From Lentinus brumalis (Eukaryota; Basidiomycota; Agaricomycetes; Polyporales; Polyporaceae), in contig MARA01000007.1 in assembly GCA_001792895.1 (NCBI GenBank), positions 1,054,001 through 1,118,000 of the forward strand: 64,000 bases of DNA, in the 5' to 3' direction. Position 1 is the stretch's first letter. Each line of letters opens with the position of its first letter. This document shows, piece by piece, positions 1 through 11,496 of the stretch. Under the pieces are notes generated by a model. That model saw only the letters and a list, made by a program, of their open reading frames with translations, was not told the DNA's origin and did no database searches. The translations under genes and the position numbers were made by a program.

Positions 1-205
1 AAGAGAAATACCTATGAATTTGAAGATGACTGACAGCATTGTCTCGTGCGTGCATTCGGCTCTTGCATGCACCCATATCCGCGCGATCTGATTGACTCGC
101 TTGCACAGTTTTCCCGAGGATTGTCGCTGCACGATCAAAGAACGCTCTGCTCGCGCTCGGCAGCTGATCCTCGCAAATACTCCTCGTTCAGACGCTCAGG
201 CATGA
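1..205 (+). CDS. Cytochrome P450, 3' end only (P450-A)
   Basis: This is the last part of a P450 gene whose body lies left of the window. Two exons are seen: 1-45, ending in a Leu-Lys-Met...Ile-Val-Ser stretch, and 109-205, which reads Phe-Pro-Glu-Asp-Cys-Arg-Cys-Thr-Ile-Lys and stops at TGA 203-205. The intron 46-108 has GT (gtgcgt) and AG (cacag) ends. The same penultimate and last exons, with the same splice phase, close the next gene (P450-B, 2530-2826), so this is the first member of the tandem array. The heme loop is outside the window, so activity cannot be judged. The family is clear; only the completeness is unknown. Confidence 0.85.
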
Positions 206-731
206 CCTATAGAAGCTTGTACAGTAGGTCTCAGTCATTGTATAGATATCACTTCGCCGAAGGGGGCCGACTTCATTGCAGTGCCGGTCTTGAACTCCCC
301 GTCAGTCGGTCAGAAGTTGGTTAGAAGTCAAGCAATTCTTGCGACACTCGAGACGGTCTCACGGTCAACAGCTCCGACGGCCTGAATGGCGATCACACCC
401 TGTGCTGCCGTACTTATTACGGAACATCCGCTAAGGCGTGTCTACCTCCGATAGAGTTCGGCGCAGAAACTCCCTAGAAGCGCACATCACTCCGACACTG
501 CGACACCGAGTGCTTTGTCCAAGCACGTCCAAGCTCATCGACTGACCGCCGACGCTCGCGGCTCGCGGGTCTTCAGGTCTCCTCTCCGCGAGTCCATGCG
601 TACATATGTACTCACCTCCGATCCCATCGGAATGCGCGCCTCTTGCCGTCGAGACTGGCGATATATGAAGCCCGCACGCTCATTCTCATATCGAACTCAT
701 TCGCGCAGTTCTCCGTCAATTCGACACCGTG
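206..731. other. Intergenic spacer between P450-A and P450-B
   Basis: No coding region is supported here. The spacer holds the 3' end of P450-A and the 5' region of P450-B. A weak TATA-like string (atatatg) lies at about 661-667, some 65 bases before the P450-B start codon. Open frames in this stretch lack family resemblance and are treated as chance. Confidence 0.5.
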
Positions 732-2826
732 ATGAGAGTCGTGGAAGTCACGCACATACCGACTTGGGCGTTGGCTCTCGTCCTTCTCGCTTTCTCATAC
801 GCTTTCTCTCTCGTCAAGTGGCGTCGCCGCAGTCGCGGACTTCCGCTCCCTCCAGGACCCAAGTCTTGGCCGTTTATCGGGAACTTGGCCCATATGGGCA
901 AACCGGAGCCCTGGAAAGCGCACCACGAACTCAGCCAGCAATATGGTGAGTAGTACCGAACATGCTACTGGAGAGCCCGTGCCCTGCTGACTGCTGTGCT
1001 TCAGGTGAGCTCGTATACCTGCCCGTCATGGGCCAATCCATTGCGATTCTCGGAAGTGCTCGAGTGATCACCGAGCTATTGGACAAACGCTCTGCAGTCA
1101 CCTCAGATCACCCACAGTCCGTACTGATTCCTCTGTGAGTGTCCTCAGGGTATCGTACACATTCGCCATGCTCATGGATCCCTACTAGTACCGGTCAAAG
1201 TGGAAACTTCTCCCTGATGCCGCACACTCCGTGGTGGCAGCGACATCGGCGCGCCTTCTGGCAGTTTTTCCTTCCAGCAGCTTCCGAACAATATCGTCCC
1301 ATACAGTGTGAGTCGACTAAGGTATTCCTGCGGAAGCTCCTCGACGAACCGGAGGATCTCGTCGAGCACATCCGCTTGTGAGTTTGCCCAGCTTTGAGAC
1401 ATGTCCGCGATCCTGACCGAGAGGTATCGCAGCTCCTTCACTGCCGCCGTGGTGAAGATTGTCTTCGGCCTCGAAGTCGCAGACAAGAATGATCAGTACA
1501 TCGCCATGATGGAGAAAGACCTCGAGGCTGGAGATGCGTTCGTCTCCGGAAGGTACTACGTCGAGTTTCTGCCTTTTCTCCGCTACGTACCCTCATGGGT
1601 GCCCGGGGCGGGGTTCCAGAAGGACTTCGCTGAGTGGCGGTATGCGGCGGAGTGGGTAAGGAACGTTATGGTCGCGAAAACGAAGGAGGGAATGGTGCGT
1701 AACCTTACTGTGTGGTATGGGCGGACTGATGACATCTAATACTCATGTTGTGCTTCAGGTGGACGGCACGACGTCCCAGTCCGTTGTTGCCCAGCTTCTC
1801 GAACGGATTGACAAGGAAGCCTCGCTCAACACTTCTGAAGAGCTTGAAATCGTGAAAAACGTCGCATTGACTTCGTATGCAGGTACAGCCCGGCAGCCTT
1901 CTGACGTCGTACGTACTCCCATACTGACGTTTCCCTTACATTTCACAGCTGGAGCAGACACCGTACGTTTGTGTCTCTGTGTGTCACTTCGAGTACTAAC
2001 ATGCCTGATACGCAGACATATGCAACGCTTCAGACATTCTTCATGGCGATGGCGGTCAACCCGGACGTGCAGAAGAAAGCGCAAGCTGAACTCGACGCTG
2101 TCGTCGGTCCGGACCGTCTACCCGACCACTCCGATCGAGCAGATCTTCCCTACATCAATGCGCTCGTCAAGGAGGCGTTGCGATGGGCTCCGGTGTTGCC
2201 GTTCAGCATTCCTCACGGAGCTACTGAGGACATCGAGTACGATGGGTACTTCATCCCAGCTGGGACCATCTTGATTCCGAACACTTGGTGAGAGGTATTG
2301 AGGACATTGGAAAGCTGATCGCGCTCATGCATATTCGCAGGGCTTGTCTGCATGATCCGGAGGCTTACCCAAACCCAGACCGATTCATGCCAGAACGGTT
2401 TCTGAAGAACGATGAGGTGGATCCGGATGTCTGCGATCCTGCGCGCTTTGCCTTTGGCTATGGACGGAGGTGAGTTCGATTGACGAGTACTGACCCGTCA
2501 AGCGTAGACTCATCAGCGGAGCATGTCAGAATCTGCCCTGGGAGATACTTCGCGGATGCCTCTCTCTTCATCAACATCGCGATGGTTCTGCACGTTTTCA
2601 ATATCACTCCGCCACTCGACAAGGATGGGCATCCGATACCCATCGAGCTGAAGATGGCTAGCAGCCTAGTCTCGTACGTGTGCTCTGCTCTCGTGCGCGT
2701 ACAGCGTGAACGAAACCTGACCTCATGTGCTCCAGTTACCCCGAGGATTGTCGCTGCACGATCAGGCCACGCTCTGAACACGCTCGAGAACTGATCCTCG
2801 CTAATGCCACTCGTACGGACGCTTAG
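732..2826 (+). CDS. Cytochrome P450 monooxygenase (P450-B), ten exons
   Basis: This is a membrane-anchored heme-thiolate monooxygenase, expected in the ER with a P450 reductase partner. The exon model is 732-945, 1005-1134, 1189-1377, 1433-1694, 1759-1882, 1949-1962, 2016-2287, 2341-2469, 2530-2673 and 2736-2826. It sums to 1569 bases, an exact multiple of three (522 aa), and every intron is GT-AG. Visible motifs are an N-terminal hydrophobic helix, the proline hinge LPPGPKSWPFIGN, a WWQRHRR C-helix, the I-helix AGADT, KEALRW (ExxR), PERF, and the heme loop FGYGRRICPGRYFA. The start at 732 gives the anchor directly. The closest relative is P450-C downstream. The pattern resembles the many basidiomycete P450s named after O-methylsterigmatocystin oxidoreductase; the substrate is unknown. 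Confidence 0.93.
1949..1962 (+). other. 14-base micro-exon of P450-B
   Basis: The bases between acceptor cacag (ending 1948) and donor gtacgt (from 1963) encode the centre of the oxygen-binding I-helix (Gly-Ala-Asp-Thr). An equal 14-base exon recurs in P450-C, D, G and I. Confidence 0.8.
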
Positions 2827-3170
2827 GCCTGACTGTATGCACATCCCATTGTGATCATAGGACAGACGTATCGCCGAATGATCAGTCCAACTTGGTTGTC
2901 TTCCATCAGGCGGACCGCGGACCTCACACCAAGTCCAGAAAGAAGTTCCGTTCAGTCGAGTCAGTCTCACGCCTGCAGTGTCAATGGTACCTGGTGTGAT
3001 CACACGCTGTACTCCGGCTGCGCTGGTGGCGTGTCTTCGACTTCACTGCAGAAGCTTTATGGGACGACATGCCTGTCTCAGCCTGTCAATGCACCACCCC
3101 GTCCAGAAACCTTGTCCAAGCTTTCCCTCGAGGCGAGTGCACAGGGCCCCGCGTCACTTCCCGGGTGACC

Positions 3171-3177
3171 ATATATA
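3171..3177 (+). promoter_or_regulatory. TATA-like box upstream of P450-C
   Basis: ATATATA lies 113 bases before the ATG at 3290, in a stretch without coding potential. Spacing is plausible for a fungal core promoter, but this is only a sequence match. Confidence 0.4.
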
Positions 3178-3289
3178 CACCCGCTGTACGTCCCTTTAAA
3201 TTGTTCACCCAGCTTACCGCGCGTCGAAGCTTCAAATCTTCAGACCTCTATACTGTATCCTCCCACTCGACGTCATTGAAGGCACAGCC

Positions 3290-5399
3290 ATGCCGGCTTG
3301 GGCACTGGCTCTGATCATCATGCTCGTCTCTTACGCCATATCGTTTGCAAGATGGCACCGCCGTAGCCGCGGACGGCCCATGCCGCCGGGGCCGAAGTCG
3401 TGGCCGTTCATAGGGAACTTGACTCACATGCGCAAGCCTGAGCTCTGGCGAGCACACGATGAGGTCTGTAAGAGATATGGTAAGCTTACCACGATACCTC
3501 AGCGAGTCATCATTGCTCACGTCGCTCATTGGAAGGCGAACTGGTATACCTGCCGGTGATGGGCCGACAGATGATGATACTCGGGAGCCCTCGAGTGGTT
3601 TCCGAACTCTTGGACAAGCGATCCGCGTCCACTTCGGACAAGCCGCCATCGGCGCTCATTCCTCTGTAAGCGTACTGGTTGGGGGCTCACCGAACGCGAA
3701 CGTTACGCTCAACAAGATTCTAGGACAGGTCAGGATGGCAACATCGCGCTGATGCCATATAATCCATGGTGGCGGCGTCACCGGCGAGCATTCTGGCAGT
3801 ACTTCTTCCCAGCTGCGTCCGAGCAATATCAACCTGTCCAGCGCAAGTCGACGCAAGTGTTTCTGCGGAAGCTGCTTGAAAACCCGACGCGCTTGGTTGA
3901 GCACATACGCTAGTGAGTCTGCCCCGAGTACCGTATCGTTGCGCCTGATCTCACAGGAAGCCCGGGCATTGCAGCACCTTCACGTCTTCCATCATCAAGA
4001 TCATCTACGGACTCGACGTTGCGGAGACGAACGACCAGTACATTGCAATGATGGAGAAAATCCTCGAAGGCGGAGAAGCCTTCGTTCCTGGAAGGTATTA
4101 TGTTGACTTTTTCCCTTTCCTGCGCCATATTCCAGGGTGGGTACCAGGTGCAGGGTTCCAGAGGGATTTCGCTGTGTGGCGCCGTGCGGCCGAATGGGTT
4201 AGGAACGTTATGGCTGAGAGGACGAAGGAAGGAATGGTGCGTCCTACGCTCCGAGTATTGCATCGGCTCACTCAGGGACCGAGGGTCCGTTATGACAAAC
4301 AGGTCGACGGCGGGACATCTCCGTCTGTCCTAGCGCAACTGGTAGCCAGAATAGACGAGGAAGATTCTTCGAGCTCGTCAGAAGAACTTGAAGTTGCCAA
4401 AAATGTTGCGTTGACCTCATACGAAGGTCAGCACGCTCTCGACGTGCATTTCTGGCCAGACTGACATTATCTCTCTGCACCGGGGTCACAGGAGGAGCAG
4501 ATACCGTGAGCCTATTTCCTCGCCGCAGTATCACTTCTCGCTGATGATAGTGCATTGGATCACAGACATATTCCACACTACAGTCGTTCTTTGTCGCTAT
4601 GGCATCCTACCAGGACGTACAGAAGAAAGCGCAGGCCGAGCTCGACACCGTCGTTGGCCCAGACCGTCTGCCGGACCACAGCGATCGACCCGATCTTCCG
4701 TACATCAATGCTATCATCAAGGAGGCATTGCGTTGGGGCCCTGTTTTGCCGTTCAGCCTTCCTCACCAATCCATCGAAGACATGGAATATGACGGCTACT
4801 TCATTCCGTCCGGCACGATCCTGACTCCGAACACATGGTGAGTGATGTGTCGAATGAGTGTGTTTTCCACAGTTCGGACCCCCAACATTTTCAGGGCTTG
4901 CCTTCACGATCCGGAGACTTACCCAGACCCGGAACGCTTCATACCCGAGCGTTTCCTGCGTGATGGCAAGCTGAACCCCGAGGTCTGCGATCCCGCTCGC
5001 TTCGCTTTTGGCTACGGACGTAGGTACGTCTCACTAGTTCTTCTTAGCCCCATCGGATGTTTGCTTACTATCAAGTACTTGTGACAGAATCTGTCCCGGC
5101 AGGTACTTCGCGGAGGCGTCCCTGTTCATCAACATCGCCATGGTGTTGCATGTCTTCGACATAACCCCTCCGCTAGACGAGAATGGGAGGGTATCACCCA
5201 TCCAGTTGAAGATGACCAACCGCATTGTTTCGTACGCAGTTCTGTTCCTATACCGCATTCAAGAGACTGATCATTAGTATGCAGATATCCCGAAGATTGT
5301 CGCTGCACGGTCAAGCCTCGCGACGAGCGGGCTCGGCAGCTGATACTCAGCAGCGCACTTGCAAGCGGTCCCGAGACTTTACCTTCGTTGTTTACTTAG
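3290..5399 (+). CDS. Cytochrome P450 monooxygenase (P450-C)
   Basis: Full-length paralogue of P450-B with the same exon plan. The first exon, 3290 to 3479, gives an N-terminal membrane helix, an Arg/His-rich stop-transfer and the hinge MPPGPKSWPFIGN. Further motifs are WWRRHRR, the I-helix GGADT on a 14-base exon (about 4492-4505), KEALRWGP for ExxR, PERF, and FGYGRRICPGRYFAEA around the heme cysteine. The last exon starts at 5285 with YPEDCRCTVKP and stops at TAG 5397-5399. Its C-terminus is longer than that of B by several residues. The usual Asn-Pro-Asp before the J-helix is Tyr-Gln-Asp here. No disruption was found, so it is probably functional; the substrate is unknown. Confidence 0.92.
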
Positions 5400-6498
5400 T
5401 GTCTTGCCGTGCTTGTTGCAGTCGCCGACTTGAACAAGTTTGCCAGCCATTCGAACGTAGTACTAACTCAGTAGTATTACCTGCCGACTGGGACAGTCAA
5501 CGTGTGCTTGCAGCATTGATACCCCAGAGGGCTAATCACTTGCGTAAACGTACATGAGGCAATGATTTGGAAACTTCAGTGAAGGATGCGCGTCATACGC
5601 GTCGGGCTGAGCGCCAAGCGCGACGCGTCCGCGTGCACCAACACGTGATCGTGTTGTCCAAAACCGAACCAGTGAAGTGAACCAGCGAGTTCGACTGCGT
5701 CGGCGCTTCCTGTCGACGTCTCCGAGTCCCCACTGCATACTTACTGTATGTACATACTTATCCGAAGAACATCGGAGCGTCCAGAATCCGCGAAGGGCGC
5801 AGAGCTCATCGCTCCGCGGGAGTGTCGCTATCGGGTGCAGGACAGAGAGAAAACAATGGCAAGGTGCGCTTGTTACGTGCCACCAGTCAATCCATTAACT
5901 TCCTGAGACGTGACGAACGAAAATTCTTCTGCTCGGACAGGACCAGTAAGACGGACAGGCACTGAGCATGCATATTGGTCGGATCCTGTGGCAAGTCTCG
6001 CTACGCTGACACGGGCGTACTCTGAAGCTCGCCGAGGATCAGACACTGACAGCCATCATTCAAGATACATCGGCGTCGTGAAAAAGCTGCGAGCTGCAAC
6101 AACTCATTGTCATGCCCATGTCAACACCCGTATTCAGTTCGTGCCGCCACCGCTGCGCGACAAGAGGCTGGGGCGTCGGGTGTCCGATTTTATGTATGCC
6201 ACCCGGGGGATGGTATACGGGAGGAATGGACGTCGCTACCAGCATACGTTCTTGCGTCGTGGATGTCTTCACACGGGGACGCCACTCATGCGTACCATGC
6301 AATATGGTTAGCGTCCGCTGGTGTCGCAATCGCGCCCGTGCGGTTCTGTCCTGACAGCTTGCTGACAGCATTCAAGCAATTGGCAGGTGGTGCGTGCCGA
6401 ATGGTACTGAGCTACGGACCTCTTAACATCGCTCAAGAGTCCTAGCTGCTCCTCAAGGACTCACCCCTCCTCACCCCGGTTCCCTCTGCGGCCTTTCA
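5400..6498. other. Intergenic region, 1.1 kb, no gene seen
   Basis: Open frames in this stretch have no recognisable domain and no plausible exon chain, and I see no P450 relic or transposon end. It includes the promoter region of P450-D. Confidence 0.5.
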
Positions 6499-8198
6499 AT
6501 GCAGTTCCAGTCTGCAGACACGATCATATCCCAACAGGCGGTGCTGCTACTGCTCGCCTTTCTTACGTTGCTCTACTTCAGGTCCCGAGCGAGATGGTAC
6601 AACCGCAGTCGTGGTCTGCCGTTGCCACCGGGACCGAAAACACTCCCCTACATAGGGAACATCTTACATATGCGCAAACCGGAGTTATGGAAGGCACATC
6701 GGGAGCTCTGCGAGACGTATGGTGAGCACAAAATACGCTGACGTCTGGCTTTGACTACTCGGCCTCATGCAGCTGTCGAAACTGCAGGTGATATCGTCCA
6801 CGTTCCCGTTATGGGTCGGCGTATCATGATCCTCGGGAGCCCGCGTGTCATCGCGGAGGTTCTGGACAAGCGTTCCTCTGTGACTTCAGACAGAACACAG
6901 TCTGCGCTCATTCCGCTGTAAGACTCGGTCTCAAAGCACGGGAACGAACAAAGCTGACTCCTAGTCACAGGTCCGGTCAGGATTCGAACTTCGCATTGCA
7001 CCCTTACGGTCAGTGGTGGAGGCGTCACCGACGCACCTTCTGGCAGCACTTCCTTCCTGCAGAGTCAGAGAAGTACCTCGACATGCAGCGAAATGTGACC
7101 CGTGTGTTCCTGCGGAAGCTCCTGGCCCGCCCGAGCTGTCTCTCCGAACACATCCACTAGTGAGTCTTCCTTCGCACGCGTTACTGAGTAACCCGTCTTC
7201 TCAATATACGCCGACAGTACGTTCAGGGCAGCCATCGTCAAGGCAGTGTATGGTGTCGCAGAGCAAGACGATCAATATGTTGCTATGATGGAGAAGGTTC
7301 TTGAAGTAGCGGAGGCGTTCGTTCCCGGCAGGTACCTGGTTGAGTTTATACCGTTCCTTCGACACATACCAGCATGGGTCCCCGGCGCAGGCTTTCAAAA
7401 TGAGTTAGCAGGGTTTCGACGGGCGACTCACTGGGTGAGAGACAAAATGGTCGAAAAAACCCAGGAAGGAATGGTATGTCTACGTAATCTTCAGGAACGG
7501 TGTACTGATTCTCTGCCGTTGCGACCGTGGTCCAGGTCAGTGGCGAGACGTCGCAATCAGTCGTCGCGCAACTGCTCGAGAGGGTGGATGAGACGACTGC
7601 CGCAGATGAATTGGACGTCATAAAGGGTGTTGCTCTGACGGCGTACGAAGGTGAATGACCACAGCTATCGTGTCCTCTCGTGCATTCGTTCATACGCTCT
7701 CGTGCAACAGGAGGCGCTGAAACTGTAAGTGATATACATCACTGTATGTCAGCCTACACTGAAAGGCGTTGGCCTATCAGACATATTCGACACTACAGTG
7801 GTTCTTCGTCGCCATGGTGCTCAATCCAGATGTGCAGCAGAGAGCACAAGCTGAGCTCGAAGCTGTCGTAGGCCCCAACCGCCTTCCGGACCACGGCGAC
7901 AAACCGAACCTCCCGTACATTGATGCGCTAATCAAGGAGGTAATGCGCTGGGTCCCAGCACTGCCCTTCAGCATACCTCACGCGACGAGTGAAGACACCG
8001 AGTGCGACGGATACTTCATTCCAGCAGGGACTATACTACTTCCAAATACGTGGTAAGAGAGCACACAGATGTACGCCGGTCCAAGGTACTCACCATCGAC
8101 ATCAGGGCGTGCCTCCACGATCCAAAGACATATCCAGACCCGGAGCGCTTCATGCCCGAGCGATTCCTGCGAGATGGCAAGTTGAACCCAAACGTCTG

Positions 8199-8212
8199 CA
8201 TCAGGAAAAACC
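8199..8212 (+). repeat. Left terminal inverted repeat of the P450-D insert
   Basis: CATCAGGAAAAACC, exactly complementary to 10540-10553. Confidence 0.85.
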
Positions 8213-8734
8213 CCCCTGGCTAATTTGCGACAATTGTTGCTAATGAGCACCAATAGTGCAAATTTGTAAGGTATAGCAAATGAGTGATATTTTGAAACGT
8301 GGTGTGCTAACGGAGCAGTTTAGCAACATTTTTGTGACACAATAGCAACACTGTGGCAGTAAATACCGGCGCATTACACTTGTGCTGACGTTGCTTATCA
8401 CGCTTGTAGATTGTATCATCACTCAAATTAACGACCAGAAAGATAACTCCATTGATTGACGGATGTAGATAATTACAGAAGGGTTAACTACTACAACGAA
8501 CATACGCAGTTCCAAACATAACGGAAGAAGCCATACAGCACAGAGGATCATTGGTGGACGGTACACGAAGACAGAGAGCATCGTGGGCAAGCAAGAGAGC
8601 GACGGCAAGGGTGAGAGCATCAGCGTGCATCTGCGTGAGGGTGCGAGAGCCGTGGCCTGAGCAACGGTGTAATCAACGGTGGTAAAAAAGGGGGGTAAAG
8701 TGAGTGACGGCGAGACGTGAACGAGAGCGAGGTT

Positions 8735-8830
8735 GGCAACGAGGGAAGGGCAGCGAGGGAAGAGCAGTGATGAGGGAAGAGCAGCGGTGAGGGAAAAGCA
8801 GCGATGAGGGAAGAGCAGCGGTGATGAAAA
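8735..8830 (+). repeat. Short purine-rich tandem repeat
   Basis: Units like GAGGGAAGAGCAGCG(G)TGA recur about six times with small changes inside the transposon. The opposite-strand open frames here (Ser/Pro/Leu-rich) are products of this repeat and not genes. Confidence 0.6.
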
Positions 8831-10539
8831 GGTGGCGGCGACAGAGGAAGCACACGCAGCAGAAAGGACGTGCGCGAAGACGGCTTCGACGAGGATGACC
8901 GAGTGGCGAGAGCGAACATTCTGCAAAGGGAAGCGTGATTGTTGATGCGAAGGACAAAACAATGACGAAAACCTGCTCACCGGATGTTCAGGGATACGGA
9001 AGAAACAAGGACATACCCGGACACGGAGCACACAAGTATTGAGCGTGAGTCGCAATATCTAGCCTGAGAACAGACACCAGGAACATACGAAAGAGGGCGA
9101 CGCAGAAACGGCGACGTGGCGCCAGAGCCAGAGCAGGCAGGAAGATGAATGAGAACAGGGGAGACGACGAAAAGGACGACGAGGGGCACTGATATATATC
9201 AGTGGACGTCGGAGTTTCCCGGAAAGCAGACGCTGATGACGTCATGTCTCCACTTTGCTGCGCATCTCCGCTCCCACAGACCTCTCCTGCGCACAAGTCC
9301 TTACTTATCCTCGAGCTCCCTAGCTTCAGCTATCCCAACGATGCCGACTCACACTCAAGGACTGGTATGATCTTTGCCAATGCCAACGGTGGACGGGGTA
9401 AATGAGAGAACTCGAGGTAAGTGTCTCACCTAGCGCGTACGTTGAAATGGCCGCGAGCAGGTGCATCGCGGGCGGCGTGCTCGCTCTCCCAGTCTCCCAG
9501 TCGTCGGTTTGGCGGCCAGCTTCTGGAGTCTGGACATCATCTGGTCGGGTTTGCTCTCGCTCTGTGCTCCTCCTGCCTGGCCCACCGGGCTTGCTGGCCA
9601 GCCAGAAATCTGCCTTGTCGACGTCAATACCCAGCCCGGGCAACGCGACACACAGTACCGCGAGATGGCCGCACACCTGACCACCCCGCATCCTGCGTCC
9701 TTGTCCCATCCACAATCCGCGCACCCACACCCCGGCGGCCGCCGTAGCACTCACACCGCAGCTCTCCACAGTGGCAAGGACGCACCACCTTTGTCTGCCC
9801 GGCCCGCAGCCTGCAGCGTGCCTGATGGCAGCCCCATACGTCTACACAGTGCAGCCCAAACTTGCAGACGCGTCGCCGTACATCTTCCTTGCTGCTGCAC
9901 CGCACCCGAGCTCGGGCCGTCGAAGGTCGTCTGCTTTGGCGTGAGCGTGCAGGTACCCGGAGGGCGCCCTCGAGTCATGTTGACTCGGCGGGGAGCCCGG
10001 CCGACACCACGGGCGGTTTCCGCCAATCGGCGTCGCCCCGCTGTAGCGAGAGCCTGTGCAGCGCAGGGCATAGTGGAGAGAGCCAGGGCAGACAGTTCGA
10101 TGTGGCTGCGCGGCGGTCCGAGGCATTGCGGGAGCTGGATGGCATCGACGAGTCTGGCGGGGCATGGTAGTACGGTAGACGGGATGAAGACGCATTGTTG
10201 GTGCTCGTAGGGGTACGGAAGTGCGAACATCCATATATGGAGACGTTCCAGGACTTGTCCCTCGGGTCTTATTCTGCCCGCTTGAACGACCGTTCGAGAT
10301 TCTTGTAGGACAGACGTCTTCATGGATTCATAAGAGTGACAATAAATGACGCTACCTTTATTCGTCTGTGTGCATTAGTGACTTTATGTCGGCATATGAT
10401 CACAAATAAGATAGGGCTCTCTCGAATCTGCACTCACATGTTCATTTGGTAGCACTAATTGTCCACACTATGTCACTCGATAGCTGAGTAGCAGCTAATG
10501 TTGGTCATCTTGTACTCATTAGCGCAAATTTGCAGGGGA

Positions 10540-10553
10540 GGTTTTTCCTGATG
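10540..10553 (-). repeat. Right terminal inverted repeat of the P450-D insert
   Basis: GGTTTTTCCTGATG, the reverse complement of 8199-8212. It is followed directly by P450-D coding sequence. Confidence 0.85.
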
Positions 10554-10917
10554 TGCGATCCGGCGCAATTCGTGTTCGGATACGGGCGGAGGTAGGCATT
10601 CACGCGCTCTCTTCGGTCGAGCCCACGGTCAACTACCGTCTCTGCAGAGCTTGTCCAGGCCAACACTTCGCAGGCGCGTCGCTCTTCATGAACATCGCGA
10701 TGGTCCTGCACGTCTTCAACATCACGCCACCGCTAGACGAGCAAGGAGAACCCGTCCAGGTCAAGATGCAGATAACGAGCGGGCTTTCGTCGTGCGTGAA
10801 CATCTGTTATGGCTTCATGCGCGTTGACCTTGACTGAGATCTTTCAGACACCCTGTAGATTCTCGCTGTACTATTACTCCGCGTTCCGAGATGGCAAGGC
10901 ACCTGATTATGGTATAG

Positions 10918-11496
10918 ACAGATGGATTTCTGTACCTTCTAGCGATCGACGGACCGTTTCCCGAGATATACATATTATTGTCGAGCCCAGCGAGTACCGG
11001 CACGAAGCTGAGGGTCCTACTGGCTTGTCCGTCGCCGCCCGAAAGCCGAAAGGGGACAAGGAAGGTTCCGACGCTGAGTCTAGGTGAGCAGAGTATCATC
11101 TCTTCATGCTTGTCGAAGTCTCATGCCGGTCTTCCTAGGAGCCTCACCGCTACGGGAGCCCATGTGTGGCGTTGGCGTGTACCTCCCTCGTCAGTTGTGC
11201 GGGCTAAATCCTGCGCATCGCATGGAGTTCAGCCTTCGGCAGACCATATGACCTTGAGTGTGAATCAGTACGCTCATGGCGTGTCCACTTTGGTCTTTAC
11301 ATGGACAGCATTCAGCACCGGCGGATACTCTGACCCTTCATACTGACTTATGCTCCGGCACCGCGGTGAGTTCGCAAACTCAGAGCATATGCAGGCTTGA
11401 CGCAACCTACTCCTACTACTCCATTTACTTATACGTATAGCATTCAAAAGCTCTCCTCGCGATGTGCCTCCAACTCGTCGCCCCTCTGAAACTCCA
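10918..11496. other. Intergenic spacer between P450-D and P450-E
   Basis: No coding signal is supported. It ends in the 5' region of P450-E, with a weak TATA-like string (cttatacgtatag) near 11428-11440. Confidence 0.45.

Larger units (their letters stand above)
8199..10553. mobile_element. Non-autonomous DNA transposon in P450-D
   Basis: The insert has 14-base perfect terminal inverted repeats (CATCAGGAAAAACC at 8199-8212 and its complement at 10540-10553). Further partial matches run inward (AATTTGCG, then CTAATGAG) on both sides. The target copy is only TG (8197-8198 and 10554-10555), or TGC if the border is drawn one base differently. Subterminal GCTAATGAG/AGCAAATGAG-like strings recur near both ends. 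The middle has a purine-rich repeat (about 8735-8830) and a GC-rich stretch (about 9400-10230) without a convincing gene. No transposase is visible, so it would need a helper. The superfamily is undecided: a 2-3 base target copy excludes a standard hAT, and the ends do not match the CACTA type. Confidence 0.8.
6499..10917 (+). pseudogene. Cytochrome P450 (P450-D) interrupted by a DNA transposon
   Basis: The 5' part runs from 6499 with an N-terminal hydrophobic helix, the hinge LPPGPKTLPYIGN, WWRRHRR, a 14-base I-helix exon reading GGAET (Glu replaces the usual Asp), KEVMRW and PERFLRDGKLNPNVC. After the Cys codon (8197-8199) the frame enters a 2.36 kb insertion and meets TAA at 8221-8223. The reading resumes at 10557 as Asp-Pro-Ala-Gln-Phe-Val-Phe-Gly-Tyr-Gly-Arg. 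An intron follows, then RACPGQHFAG at the heme and a last exon ending at TAG 10915-10917. Removing 2357 bases restores an unbroken P450 frame, so the insertion looks recent. As it stands the gene would give a protein without the heme-binding loop. Splicing out of the insert is not suggested by its borders. Confidence 0.88.

Noticed and set aside
9751..10323. 190-codon minus-strand frame inside the P450-D transposon
   Set aside because: It overlaps equally long frames on the other strand in a GC-rich block, with no transposase motif or domain; most likely compositional.
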